A DNA stretch of 9,591 nt from an uncultured Planctomycetaceae bacterium (GTDB lineage Bacteria; Planctomycetota; Planctomycetia; Pirellulales; Pirellulaceae), in NCBI GenBank assembly GCA_937967755.1, contig CALBTA010000652.1, positions 1-9,591 on the forward strand. The letters are read 5' to 3'. Position 1 is the stretch's first letter. Each line of letters starts with the position of its first letter. Of this stretch, positions 1 through 6,647 are shown piece by piece. Made by a program: the position numbers and the translations under genes. The notes under the pieces are model-generated. The model searched no databases. It worked only from the letters and a program-made list of their open reading frames with translations, and was not told where the DNA came from.

Positions 1-85
1 CCAGCATCAGCAATACGTTCAGCGGATCGTCGGAAAGCGTCGTCCGGCGGATCAGGTCTTCGTAGGGTTGCCAGCGCTCGCCCAA
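1..85 (-). CDS. Open frame directly after the 86-88 stop: continuation of the interrupted gene, or start of a TTG-initiated gene (partial)
   Basis: Read on the minus strand, the 85 bases left of the TAA at 86-88 are fully open in the same frame as the upstream gene and encode a protein-like stretch beginning LGERWQPYEDLIRRT and ending PLNVLLML at the edge. The first codon after the stop is TTG, so it could formally start a new gene. However, no Shine-Dalgarno site precedes it, and the residues read naturally as a continuation of the helical C-terminal region of the upstream protein. A single CAA to TAA change (Gln to stop) would explain the arrangement. Only 28 codons are visible, so a separate gene cannot be excluded. 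Confidence 0.4.
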   Translation of the reverse strand, partial: MGERWQPYEDLIRRTTLSDDPLNVLLML

Positions 86-1669
86 TTAAGGCAGCACTTG
101 CCGCAGATAGTTGGCAGCCAGCCGATCCTCCGCGTGCGGGTTTAGGTACGTTCGCACCCTGGCGAGAAGTTCCTTGTGCAAATCAACCGCCAGTAGCACA
201 TCTTTCGCCGCGTGGCGGGTCAGCGAACGATAGAGATAACCGCCCGCGGCCCCCAGGATTTGCCGTTGCATTTGCACCGGCGGCAAGTCGCGGTCGAGCG
301 CCGTTTCAAACGTGCGGTCAATCGCATCGAGCAGTAAGCTTTGGCGCTCGGCCGAGATATCAGCGTTCAGCAGCGCCGAGAAGGCCGTGTGGGCCACCCA
401 AATGGAAAGTTCATATTCGGAAAACCGCTTCGGCAAACCGTCGCTGGGCGCGGAAGCGATGCGCATCATCCCGTCGCGCAGGCGATGGGCGCACTCTTCC
501 GAAGGGTCAACCGCGTAGGCCGCCGCGAACAGCCCGGTCAGCACGGTTCGTTGTTGATCGTCCAGATCACCACTCGCGGTCGCTTGCAACAACCGATCGT
601 ACGCCGCGCCGCGCTGGTTGGCATCGGGCGAGCGGAGTTGGTAGAGATCGCTTTCCAACGCCGGCACGCGCAGCCGAACGTTCGCGATGTAGGAAGCCAG
701 GTCGTCGTTCCACCAAGCGGGCACTTCCAAACGTTTCGGTCGCGTCAGCGGCACACCGCTGGCGGCTTCGCCCTCTTCAGTAGGCGCTTCTACTTCATCA
801 TCCTCGCTCACCGCCACACTCGGCGGATCGACTTCCGGCAGCGCGCGGGAGAACGCCATCCAAGCGATCATTCCCAGCACGCCCACCAGCACGGCGGCGC
901 TGCCGCTGACCAGGGCCACCATCCGCATTTGGGCACGCCGCTCGCCAACGCGGGCGCGCGAGAGGGCGTCGCGCAGAATCGGCTGGACCTGATCGGGCGT
1001 CAGCCCCCAACGGCTGGCTTCGGCGATAATGCGTTTGCGAACGTCGGGCCGCAGTACGCCGTCGGGCTTGACCGCATAATCGGCCAACTGCGCGACGTGC
1101 CGCTCGGCTTCCTCCAGTGTGATACGCCGAACGCGAAGCTTCTTCGCCAACTGAACCACGTCGGCTTGGGCTTCTTCTTCCGGTAGATCGAACTGCTCCG
1201 GCCCAGCGCGGACGAGCATCTGCTCCATGCTCGAAGTGAGCACGCCGTGCGGTAGAGCCATCAAGGTTTCGCCGACATGATTGTGGAAGTTGCGTTTCCG
1301 CCGCCGAAGCTGACGAAGTTCTTCGCGGGTGAGCGACTGCTCTCGCTTATCGCCGGCTTTGGCCCCGCCGAGCAACTGCTCCATCGCGGCGTCGAACTGC
1401 TCTTCGGAAAGATCCAACTCGTCGGCAATGGCGGCCAGCTTGACCCGGCTGCGGGCATTGATGCCGCGGTCGAGCGCGATGGCGGCCCCCGCCCGGCGGA
1501 GGAACTCGGCGGTCGGGTCGCCCGTGCCCTTGTCGGCGAGCGTCTCGCCGGGGTCGCTGGCCCGTGAAGCGTCTTCAACCACCGGCGGCGGGCCAGAACT
1601 CGACGGCTCACCGCTTCCTCCGCCGGGAAGCGGGGGAGGTTGCGGGTGGTTCTTGTTTCCCTGATCCAT
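86..1669 (-). CDS. Hypothetical single-pass membrane protein with N-terminal helical modules
   Basis: I do not recognise this 527-residue protein. The chosen ATG (1667-1669) begins MDQGNKNHPQPPPLPGGG; the frame extends 22 codons further upstream to 1735, but that part looks non-coding and neither start has a clear ribosome site. From the N-terminus: a Pro/Gly/Ser-rich disordered stretch (about 1-50); charged helical modules (about 51-100, 127-195 and 197-237) ending in an Arg-rich segment; one membrane helix (about 251-274); an acidic Pro/Glu linker (about 278-305); and a mostly helical C-terminal domain (about 315-527). The basic segment before the helix predicts a cytoplasmic N-terminus and an exported C-terminal domain (inference). 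The two best modules share a pattern like ADELDLSEEQFDAAMEQLL and EASRWGLTPDQVQPILRDAL, suggesting an internal repeat. It is divergent from the rest of the window, and its frame stays open past the stop, so the C-terminus may be truncated. Confidence 0.75.
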   Translation of the reverse strand: MDQGNKNHPQPPPLPGGGSGEPSSSGPPPVVEDASRASDPGETLADKGTGDPTAEFLRRAGAAIALDRGINARSRVKLAAIADELDLSEEQFDAAMEQLLGGAKAGDKREQSLTREELRQLRRRKRNFHNHVGETLMALPHGVLTSSMEQMLVRAGPEQFDLPEEEAQADVVQLAKKLRVRRITLEEAERHVAQLADYAVKPDGVLRPDVRKRIIAEASRWGLTPDQVQPILRDALSRARVGERRAQMRMVALVSGSAAVLVGVLGMIAWMAFSRALPEVDPPSVAVSEDDEVEAPTEEGEAASGVPLTRPKRLEVPAWWNDDLASYIANVRLRVPALESDLYQLRSPDANQRGAAYDRLLQATASGDLDDQQRTVLTGLFAAAYAVDPSEECAHRLRDGMMRIASAPSDGLPKRFSEYELSIWVAHTAFSALLNADISAERQSLLLDAIDRTFETALDRDLPPVQMQRQILGAAGGYLYRSLTRHAAKDVLLAVDLHKELLARVRTYLNPHAEDRLAANYLRQVLP

Positions 1670-1792
1670 GTCGGTCGAACGCCAACGCCTCGTGCCCCTG
1701 CCCAATCTGATAGGATGGTACCAGACACTTTGCATTCAACCAGCGGCCGCGCGGATTGTCAAGTTTTCCGGCGTTCTTGCGAATACGCCATC
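1670..1792. promoter_or_regulatory. Divergent intergenic region between the minus-strand gene and the first DUF1559 gene
   Basis: This 123 bp gap must hold the 5' signals for both flanking genes because they are transcribed away from each other. I looked for sigma70-like boxes on both strands. TTGTCA (1756-1761) on the plus strand and TTGAAT on the minus strand near 1734-1739 have no convincing partner box at 16-18 bp. There is an 8 bp palindrome TGGTACCA but no extended operator. The regulatory role is inferred from gene arrangement only. Confidence 0.35.
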
Positions 1793-2665
1793 ATGCCTCC
1801 GTCAAAACGAAACGCGTTCACGCTGGTCGAGTTGCTGGTGGTCATTGCGATCATCGGCATCTTGGTGGCGCTGTTGCTGCCGGCAGTTCAGGCCGCGCGC
1901 GAGGCGGCCCGCCGTGTTTCTTGCCGGAACAATTTGAAGCAAGTCGGCCTGGCGACCCAGCTTTACCACCAGACGCACGGCAACTTTCCTTCCGCATTTT
2001 TTGCTCATCCCGATTACTGGCACCCTAGTTGGAGCTGGTCGACGTTGCTGTTGCCGCATGTCGAGCAGCAAGCCCTGTTTGACACGCTGGATGTCAACGG
2101 CAGCCAGTTTCACGGCGGGACCGGCTTTGCGACGGCGACCGACCTAACGCAAACATCCCTGCCCGTTTACGTTTGCCCTTCCGACGGCGGCGCGGTCTTG
2201 AATCACCACAAGGGCGAATTTGCGCGCAGCTCCTACCGCGCGGTGACAGGTGATATTCTGGAACTGGATACGACTTATGAATCGGCGACAACCCAAACCG
2301 GCGTCATCTATTGCAACGCCCAAACCCGCATTGCTGATATTCGTGACGGCTCGTCGAACACGATTTTGATTGGCGAGTGCGTCCTCGATCCCGGCGAAGA
2401 CGACAAGGTCGGAGCGATTTGGGCCGGCATGCGCGGGGAGTTGAGCGACGACATTTACGTCAGCGACGCAGCCTGGTTTCTGCACAGCGATCCCGAGTGG
2501 ACAATCAACGGCCCCAAGAAGCAGGCCTTCAGCAGCCGCCACGGTGCCGGGGCGATGTTTATCCTCGGCGATGGTTCCGTGCAATTCATCAACCAAAGCA
2601 TCGCCGCCGAAACGCTGCAAGGTTTGTGCGCCCGGGCGGATGGAACGGTGCTGGGAGAGTTTTAA
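1793..2665 (+). CDS. DUF1559 family protein with prepilin-type N-terminal signal (290 aa)
   Basis: A pseudopilin-like envelope protein of the planctomycete-expanded DUF1559 family; the molecular role of the family is not established. The ATG at 1793 gives an 8-residue basic leader (MPPSKRNA) followed by [20 protein letters not shown], a class III (type IV pilin) signal and membrane helix with the conserved Glu at residue 13. Then come the family signature around residues 31-53 (AVQAAREAARR, C44, NNLKQ), CPSD at 128-131, IRDGSSNTILIGE at 183-195, and H250-X9-D260-G261 near the C-terminus. The length is near the usual 280-380 residues. The frame is open upstream to 1640, but that start would bury the signal behind 59 residues and overlap the divergent gene, so I reject it. 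The residue before the cleavage site is Ala, not the usual Gly. No clear Shine-Dalgarno site is seen. Confidence 0.93.
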   Translation: MPPSKRNAFTLVELLVVIAIIGILVALLLPAVQAAREAARRVSCRNNLKQVGLATQLYHQTHGNFPSAFFAHPDYWHPSWSWSTLLLPHVEQQALFDTLDVNGSQFHGGTGFATATDLTQTSLPVYVCPSDGGAVLNHHKGEFARSSYRAVTGDILELDTTYESATTQTGVIYCNAQTRIADIRDGSSNTILIGECVLDPGEDDKVGAIWAGMRGELSDDIYVSDAAWFLHSDPEWTINGPKKQAFSSRHGAGAMFILGDGSVQFINQSIAAETLQGLCARADGTVLGEF

Positions 2666-2754
2666 CCGGTCTGCCCGCGCGCCTGCTACTACGCCCCCAT
2701 CAATCGTGTAAACTAGCAGCTTCGTTGAGCCCTTCCCCGCTACGGCAATTGAGT

Positions 2755-2759
2755 AGGTG
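2755..2759 (+). promoter_or_regulatory. Probable ribosome binding site for the substrate-binding protein
   Basis: AGGTG lies four bases before the ATG at 2764. The spacing is short. The open frame continues far upstream through the previous gene, so the start is decided by this site plus the signal peptide and lipobox that begin at 2764. Confidence 0.45.
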
Positions 2760-2763
2760 TGCT

Positions 2764-3744
2764 ATGAAAACAACCTTGAGTATTGCATTGGTTTTGGGTG
2801 CGTTGGCCTTCACCGGCTGCCCCACGAACGATCTGCCCTTTGCAGATAGCGGCGACCCAATTGTGGAAAGCAAGGGAACCGTCGGTTACTCCATGCTGGA
2901 GTTGACAAACCCGTTCTTCAAAGTCATTGCCGATAACATGGAAGCCACCTTGGAGGAGAACGGTTACGAAATGCTCCTCGTTTCCGGCGACCGAGACGCC
3001 AAAAAGCAGGCCGATCAGATCGACGATTTCATCGTGCAAGGCGTGGCGGCAATTGTCATCAACCCTTGCGATTCGAAGTCGATGGGCCCGGCCATTAAGA
3101 AAGCCAACGATGCGGGCATTCCGGTGTTTACCAACGATCTGAAACATGAAGGCGACGAGGGCGAAGTGGTCTGCCACGTCGCAACGGATAACTACCAAGG
3201 CGGCAAGCTGGCGGGCCAGGCGATGGTCGAAGCGATTGGTGCCTCAGGCGGAAAGGTCGCCATTTTGCACTTCCCGCAAGCCGAGTCCTGCCAGCAGCGA
3301 GTCAAAGGTTTCACCGAAGAAGTCGATGCCCACAACGCATCCGGCGAAGGAGGCAAGATTGAAATCGTGGAGACTCTTGACGGCGGAGGTGTGGAGCCGC
3401 AAGGTTTCAGCGCCACGAAAGACATCATCGAATCTCACTCCGACTTGACTGCAATCTTCGCCATCAACGACCCTTCAGCGTTGGGCGCTTACGACGCCTT
3501 GGAGAGCGCGGGCAAGACCGATCAAGTCACGATCATCGCTTTCGACGGACAGGAAATCGGCAAACGCGCCATCTTGGAAGGTAAGATTCTGTGCGATCCG
3601 ATTCAATTTCCGGATCAAATCGGCAAGAAGACGATTGAGATGATGATGAAGTACTTCAACGGCGAAGAAGTTCCCGCAGAGATTCTCATTCCGTCGAAAC
3701 TGTACTACAAGGCGGACGCCGAGAACGATCCCGAATTGAAGTAG
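2764..3744 (+). CDS. Ribose-type ABC transporter substrate-binding lipoprotein
   Basis: A 326-residue periplasmic-binding protein of the type 1 (RbsB-like) fold that would capture a sugar or related small molecule and deliver it to the permease encoded next. The signal peptide (1-18) ends in the lipobox-like FTGC, so C19 is the likely lipidated residue. Compared from memory with E. coli RbsB, most ligand residues are present: N49 and F51/F52 (TNPFF), N100 (INPCDS), D125, R179, N235 (FAINDPSALG), D261 (AFDGQ) and Q281 (FPDQIG). The partner of RbsB R90 is L126, and the F164 region differs, so ribose itself is not assured. Four non-lipid cysteines (C102, C137, C176, C277) lie beside these positions. 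AGGTG at 2755-2759 is a plausible ribosome site for the ATG. The permease start is 12 bp downstream; no ATPase gene is adjacent. Confidence 0.93.
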   Translation: MKTTLSIALVLGALAFTGCPTNDLPFADSGDPIVESKGTVGYSMLELTNPFFKVIADNMEATLEENGYEMLLVSGDRDAKKQADQIDDFIVQGVAAIVINPCDSKSMGPAIKKANDAGIPVFTNDLKHEGDEGEVVCHVATDNYQGGKLAGQAMVEAIGASGGKVAILHFPQAESCQQRVKGFTEEVDAHNASGEGGKIEIVETLDGGGVEPQGFSATKDIIESHSDLTAIFAINDPSALGAYDALESAGKTDQVTIIAFDGQEIGKRAILEGKILCDPIQFPDQIGKKTIEMMMKYFNGEEVPAEILIPSKLYYKADAENDPELK

Positions 3745-3756
3745 CGGCCTGCACCG

Positions 3757-5100
3757 ATGGGAACGAAACTGCCCGCCGGCATGCGGTCATTCTTGCAATC
3801 GGAGTTCGTCCGCGAATACGGCATGGTGTTCGTGCTGTTGCTGCTGTGCGTCTACTTCAGCGCCAGGACGATCAAGCCTCAGCACCCCACGGGCGAAGGC
3901 GCGGGCCGTCAGGTTGCCGCTGATATACTGCGGCAGCACGACGCTCCGAATGTGATCATCGTCGCGGGCACAACCGATGCCGACCAGGCGTTTGCCGAGA
4001 GCCTCAAACAGGCCGTTGAAACCGCGGGCGGTACGGTGCTGGCGACCGTCAACGGTCAGCCCCGCGACGCGGTCCAAGCGATCGATGCCGCGCTGGCCGC
4101 GGGAAAGACCGTCGAGGCCATCGGGCAAACAGACGTGACGTCGAAGTGGGGGCTTTTCAATACCAGGTATCCTCAGTTCCCCGAGCAAACTTACTTCAAA
4201 CCGAACCCCTATCTGTGGCCCAACTTTCTGAAGGTCAGCAACCTGCTGAGCGTTGCCGATCAAACCGCCATCTACGCCATCATCGGCATCGGCATGACGA
4301 TGGTGATCGTCACCGCCGGCATCGATCTTTCGATTGGTTCGCTGATCGCGCTGGCCTCAGTCACAGCGGCTGTCTTCATTCGTGATTACGGCGGAGGTAA
4401 GGAGGCGACGGTCCTGATGATGATTGCCGGCTGCGCGCTGGGAATTGGCATCTGCGCGCTGTCGGGTGCTTTTGTCGGCACGGTCGTCACCGCTTTTCGG
4501 GTTCCGCCGTTCATCGTCACCTTGGCGATGATGATGATTGCCAGCGGGTTGGCGTTCAGCCTATCAGAAGGGAAGCCGATCGATGCCGTGCCCGCTTCGA
4601 TCAAGTGGCTGGGCGGAAGTCGGACGTTGGGAGTTCACAACACGGTTTGGCTGACCGTGGCACTGTATGGCGTGGCCAGCGTCGTGATGTCGCGAACCGT
4701 CTTCGGCCGCCACATCTACGCCATTGGCGGCAATGAAGAGGCGGCGAAGCTCTCGGGCATTCGCATTGGCCGAGTGCTGATCATTGTCTACGCCATCTGC
4801 GGCGGGCTCGCCGGCTTAGGTGGAATTCTGCTGACGTCGCGTCACACCGGATCGAATCCAACCTTCGGGGCGTTGGCCGAATTAGAAGTCATCGCGGCCG
4901 TCGTCGTTGGCGGCACTTCGCTGATGGGAGGGCGAGGCCGCATCTTCGGCACGCTGATCGGTGCGTTCATCATCGCCGTCATCAAGAACGGCATGAACAT
5001 GACCGGCGTCGAACCGTTCAGCCAAAAGATCGTCCTCGGGGCCGTTCTGCTAGGCGCCGTGCTGCTCGACACGCTGAAGCGCCGCGGGCTGAAAGTGTAG
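3757..5100 (+). CDS. Ribose-type ABC transporter permease with an inserted extra-membrane domain
   Basis: An inner-membrane permease of the RbsC/BPD_transp_2 type that should form the channel for the ligand delivered by the 2764-3744 lipoprotein. Family landmarks: [10 protein letters not shown] (155-164), [18 protein letters not shown] (179-196), [12 protein letters not shown] (249-260), the cytoplasmic coupling loop [15 protein letters not shown] (321-335), and [22 protein letters not shown] near 382-403. At 447 residues it is roughly 120 longer than RbsC. The excess is a soluble block at about 38-152 between the first membrane helix (about 22-37) and the standard core. It contains [15 protein letters not shown] and [15 protein letters not shown], a beta-alpha-beta pattern. 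The coupling loop is intact, so an ATPase partner is expected although none is encoded here. An in-frame ATG at 3781 is an alternative start; neither has a clear ribosome site. Confidence 0.93.
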   Translation: MGTKLPAGMRSFLQSEFVREYGMVFVLLLLCVYFSARTIKPQHPTGEGAGRQVAADILRQHDAPNVIIVAGTTDADQAFAESLKQAVETAGGTVLATVNGQPRDAVQAIDAALAAGKTVEAIGQTDVTSKWGLFNTRYPQFPEQTYFKPNPYLWPNFLKVSNLLSVADQTAIYAIIGIGMTMVIVTAGIDLSIGSLIALASVTAAVFIRDYGGGKEATVLMMIAGCALGIGICALSGAFVGTVVTAFRVPPFIVTLAMMMIASGLAFSLSEGKPIDAVPASIKWLGGSRTLGVHNTVWLTVALYGVASVVMSRTVFGRHIYAIGGNEEAAKLSGIRIGRVLIIVYAICGGLAGLGGILLTSRHTGSNPTFGALAELEVIAAVVVGGTSLMGGRGRIFGTLIGAFIIAVIKNGMNMTGVEPFSQKIVLGAVLLGAVLLDTLKRRGLKV

Positions 5101-5276
5101 CGGGCCCTTCGTCTGAGATTGCCGCCAACGGCCCGCGGCAAATTCACTCGATCTTCACGGCATGTTCACAGACGCCACACCGGCTGTTAACTACCCGCGC
5201 GGTACAACTCGCCGTATTGGATGCGGAGGGAAGGACTCTCTCTGCAGTTGCACCCAAGCAAGAGCGAGTAAAAGAC
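5101..5276 (+). other. Intergenic region between permease and DUF1559 gene
   Basis: This 176 bp stretch holds no convincing gene. A short GCCGC/GCGGC inverted repeat (5121-5125 with 5135-5139, nine-base loop) lies shortly after the permease stop but is weak and has no T tract. TTGCAC at 5248-5253 is followed by TAAAAG at 5269-5274, but that is too close to the ATG at 5277 to be a credible promoter. A promoter for the downstream DUF1559 genes is expected here but not identified. Confidence 0.4.
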
Positions 5277-6455
5277 ATGATTGGAAGAGTCCGGCGCAGG
5301 AGAGCCTTTACGATCGTCGAACTGCTGGTGGTGGTGTTCGTGATTACCTTGTTGGTCGCGCTGCTGCTTCCCGCCTTGGGAATGGCCCGGGCGTCGGCCC
5401 GGCGAACGCAATGCCAAAGCAACTTGCGACAAATCGGGGTCGGTCTTGCGACGCACGCGGAAATTAACAACGGACCGCTCTGCAGCGGGGCTTTCGATTG
5501 GGAGAAGGACGGGGCGGTCACCGAACATAGCTGGATCGCGGATCTGGTTGAACAGAACATTCCCGTCGGCGAAATGCTGTGCCCTTCGAATCCCAGCCAG
5601 GGAAGTGAAGCGCTGGAGCAACTGTTGACCAGCGCCTTCACGAGTGATGCTTGCAACATCCCCCGAACGGGGAAGCCGCCTGAAACGCTGATCGACGGAA
5701 CCAAGACGCCCGCGCCGTGTTACCTGATGGCTACCGACCCTTCGACCTACCCCGCGGGTAGCGAAGCCCGCCGCGCATTGATTGAAGGGGACGTGGTCAA
5801 ACAGGGTTTCAATACGAACTTTGTCCCGACCTGGTTCCTCGTCCGCAGTGAAGTGTTGATCGAACAAGCCGATCCCGGCAACTCGGTGGTTGACGGCAAC
5901 CACGAAAACAAGTGGGAAGATGCCCACAGCGGCGACCTCTCTTGTGCAGCCGGAAACAAGTGGCGCAACAGCACTTCCGGCCCGCTCAACCGCGTTCGGT
6001 TAGATCGCGGGAATTACCCCGCCAGCGCCGTGCCGCTGATGGGCGACGGCGGCAGCTCGAACGTATCGCTGAGCATGCCGCTGGGCGATTTGCCGGCGGG
6101 AACGTTCCTGGTCCCTTCCATGACCCGCGGCCCGGTTCGCAAGTCGAACATGCAGGAAGTCAATTTCCCCAGCGACCAGGCCAAGCCGGCCTGGTTCGCC
6201 ATGTGGAACAACAACACGCGGCAAGACTACAGCCAGATCGGTGCGCTGCATAGCGGGACGGCGAACATTCTGTTTGCCGACGGCGGCGTGCGAACGTTCA
6301 AAGACACCAACGGCGACGGTGTGCTGAACAACGGCTTTGCGACGGCGGCGATGATCCCCGGCTCGCCTTACACCAGCAGCGACGTCGAGATCGACAGCGA
6401 GGGCGTCGTAAGCAAGTATTCGCTCAACGCGCCGCGGCTATCTGTCGCGCCGTAA
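5277..6455 (+). CDS. DUF1559 family protein with prepilin-type signal and calcium-loop-like motif (392 aa)
   Basis: A long-form DUF1559 protein. The ATG at 5277 gives the leader [10 protein letters not shown], then [20 protein letters not shown] with the conserved Glu at residue 15. A TTG 60 bases upstream would lengthen the leader for no reason. Further landmarks are C46-[15 protein letters not shown] (71-79), LCPSNPS (101-107), TNFVPTWF (180-187), PLMGDGG (253-259) and H325-X9-D335-G336. Right after comes D343-T-N-G-D-G-V-L-N351, a pattern like a dockerin or EF-hand calcium loop. The middle (about 125-300) is variable, Asn/Ser/Gly-rich and has no recognised domain; export to the envelope or surface is inferred. 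These landmarks recur in the same order in the next gene, so the two look like paralogues. Ala again precedes the predicted cleavage site. Confidence 0.9.
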   Translation: MIGRVRRRRAFTIVELLVVVFVITLLVALLLPALGMARASARRTQCQSNLRQIGVGLATHAEINNGPLCSGAFDWEKDGAVTEHSWIADLVEQNIPVGEMLCPSNPSQGSEALEQLLTSAFTSDACNIPRTGKPPETLIDGTKTPAPCYLMATDPSTYPAGSEARRALIEGDVVKQGFNTNFVPTWFLVRSEVLIEQADPGNSVVDGNHENKWEDAHSGDLSCAAGNKWRNSTSGPLNRVRLDRGNYPASAVPLMGDGGSSNVSLSMPLGDLPAGTFLVPSMTRGPVRKSNMQEVNFPSDQAKPAWFAMWNNNTRQDYSQIGALHSGTANILFADGGVRTFKDTNGDGVLNNGFATAAMIPGSPYTSSDVEIDSEGVVSKYSLNAPRLSVAP

Positions 6456-6647
6456 GCCGCCGAAGTTTCTATTCGCCCTATAGGAAAGGAGGCGCTTCTG
6501 AAATAGACAGCAATGAAAATGCCGCGAAGGCCAGCCCTCAATCGATGCGACTCGCAAGGGGGCCAGCGCGACGCGGCGAGCGTACAAGGCGGAAGTTATC
6601 AATCTTCCTTACGTCAGTCTAACACACAAAGTTCTCGGAGAATCAAG
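6456..6647 (+). other. Intergenic leader between the two long DUF1559 genes
   Basis: This 192 bp gap contains a near-perfect Shine-Dalgarno sequence, AAAGGAGG (6485-6492), with no usable start at normal distance: an in-frame TAG is at 6504-6506 and the first ATG is at 6513, 20 bases on. The frame from 6513 is open into the downstream gene, but its product ([10 protein letters not shown] and on) looks non-coding, and it would push the prepilin signal to residue 53. No strong hairpin is seen. It may be a 5' untranslated leader with its own promoter. Confidence 0.4.
6637..6640 (+). promoter_or_regulatory. Ribosome binding site deciding the start at 6648
   Basis: GGAG lies seven bases before the ATG at 6648, ideal spacing. 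It favours this start over the in-frame ATG at 6513 and gives a leader of eight residues before the prepilin-type signal, the same length as in the first DUF1559 gene. Confidence 0.75.

Noticed and set aside
341..1186. Long open frame on the plus strand opposite the minus-strand membrane protein gene
   Set aside because: It is rich in Arg, His and Gln with no domain-like sequence, as expected from the antisense of a GC-rich gene; the minus-strand reading has a clear architecture.
2683..2719. CTGCTA/TAGCAG inverted repeat between the first DUF1559 gene and the binding protein gene
   Set aside because: The arms are six bases with a loop of 25 and no T tract, so it is likely chance.
2377..2763. 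In-frame upstream extension of the substrate-binding protein
   Set aside because: It overlaps the first DUF1559 gene in another frame; the signal peptide and lipobox begin at 2764.
5121..5139. GCCGC/GCGGC hairpin after the permease stop as a terminator
   Set aside because: The stem is only five pairs with a nine-base loop and no T run; expected by chance in GC-rich sequence.
5187..5927. Long minus-strand open frame opposite the first long DUF1559 gene
   Set aside because: The plus strand has the prepilin signal and family motifs; the antisense product has no recognisable features.
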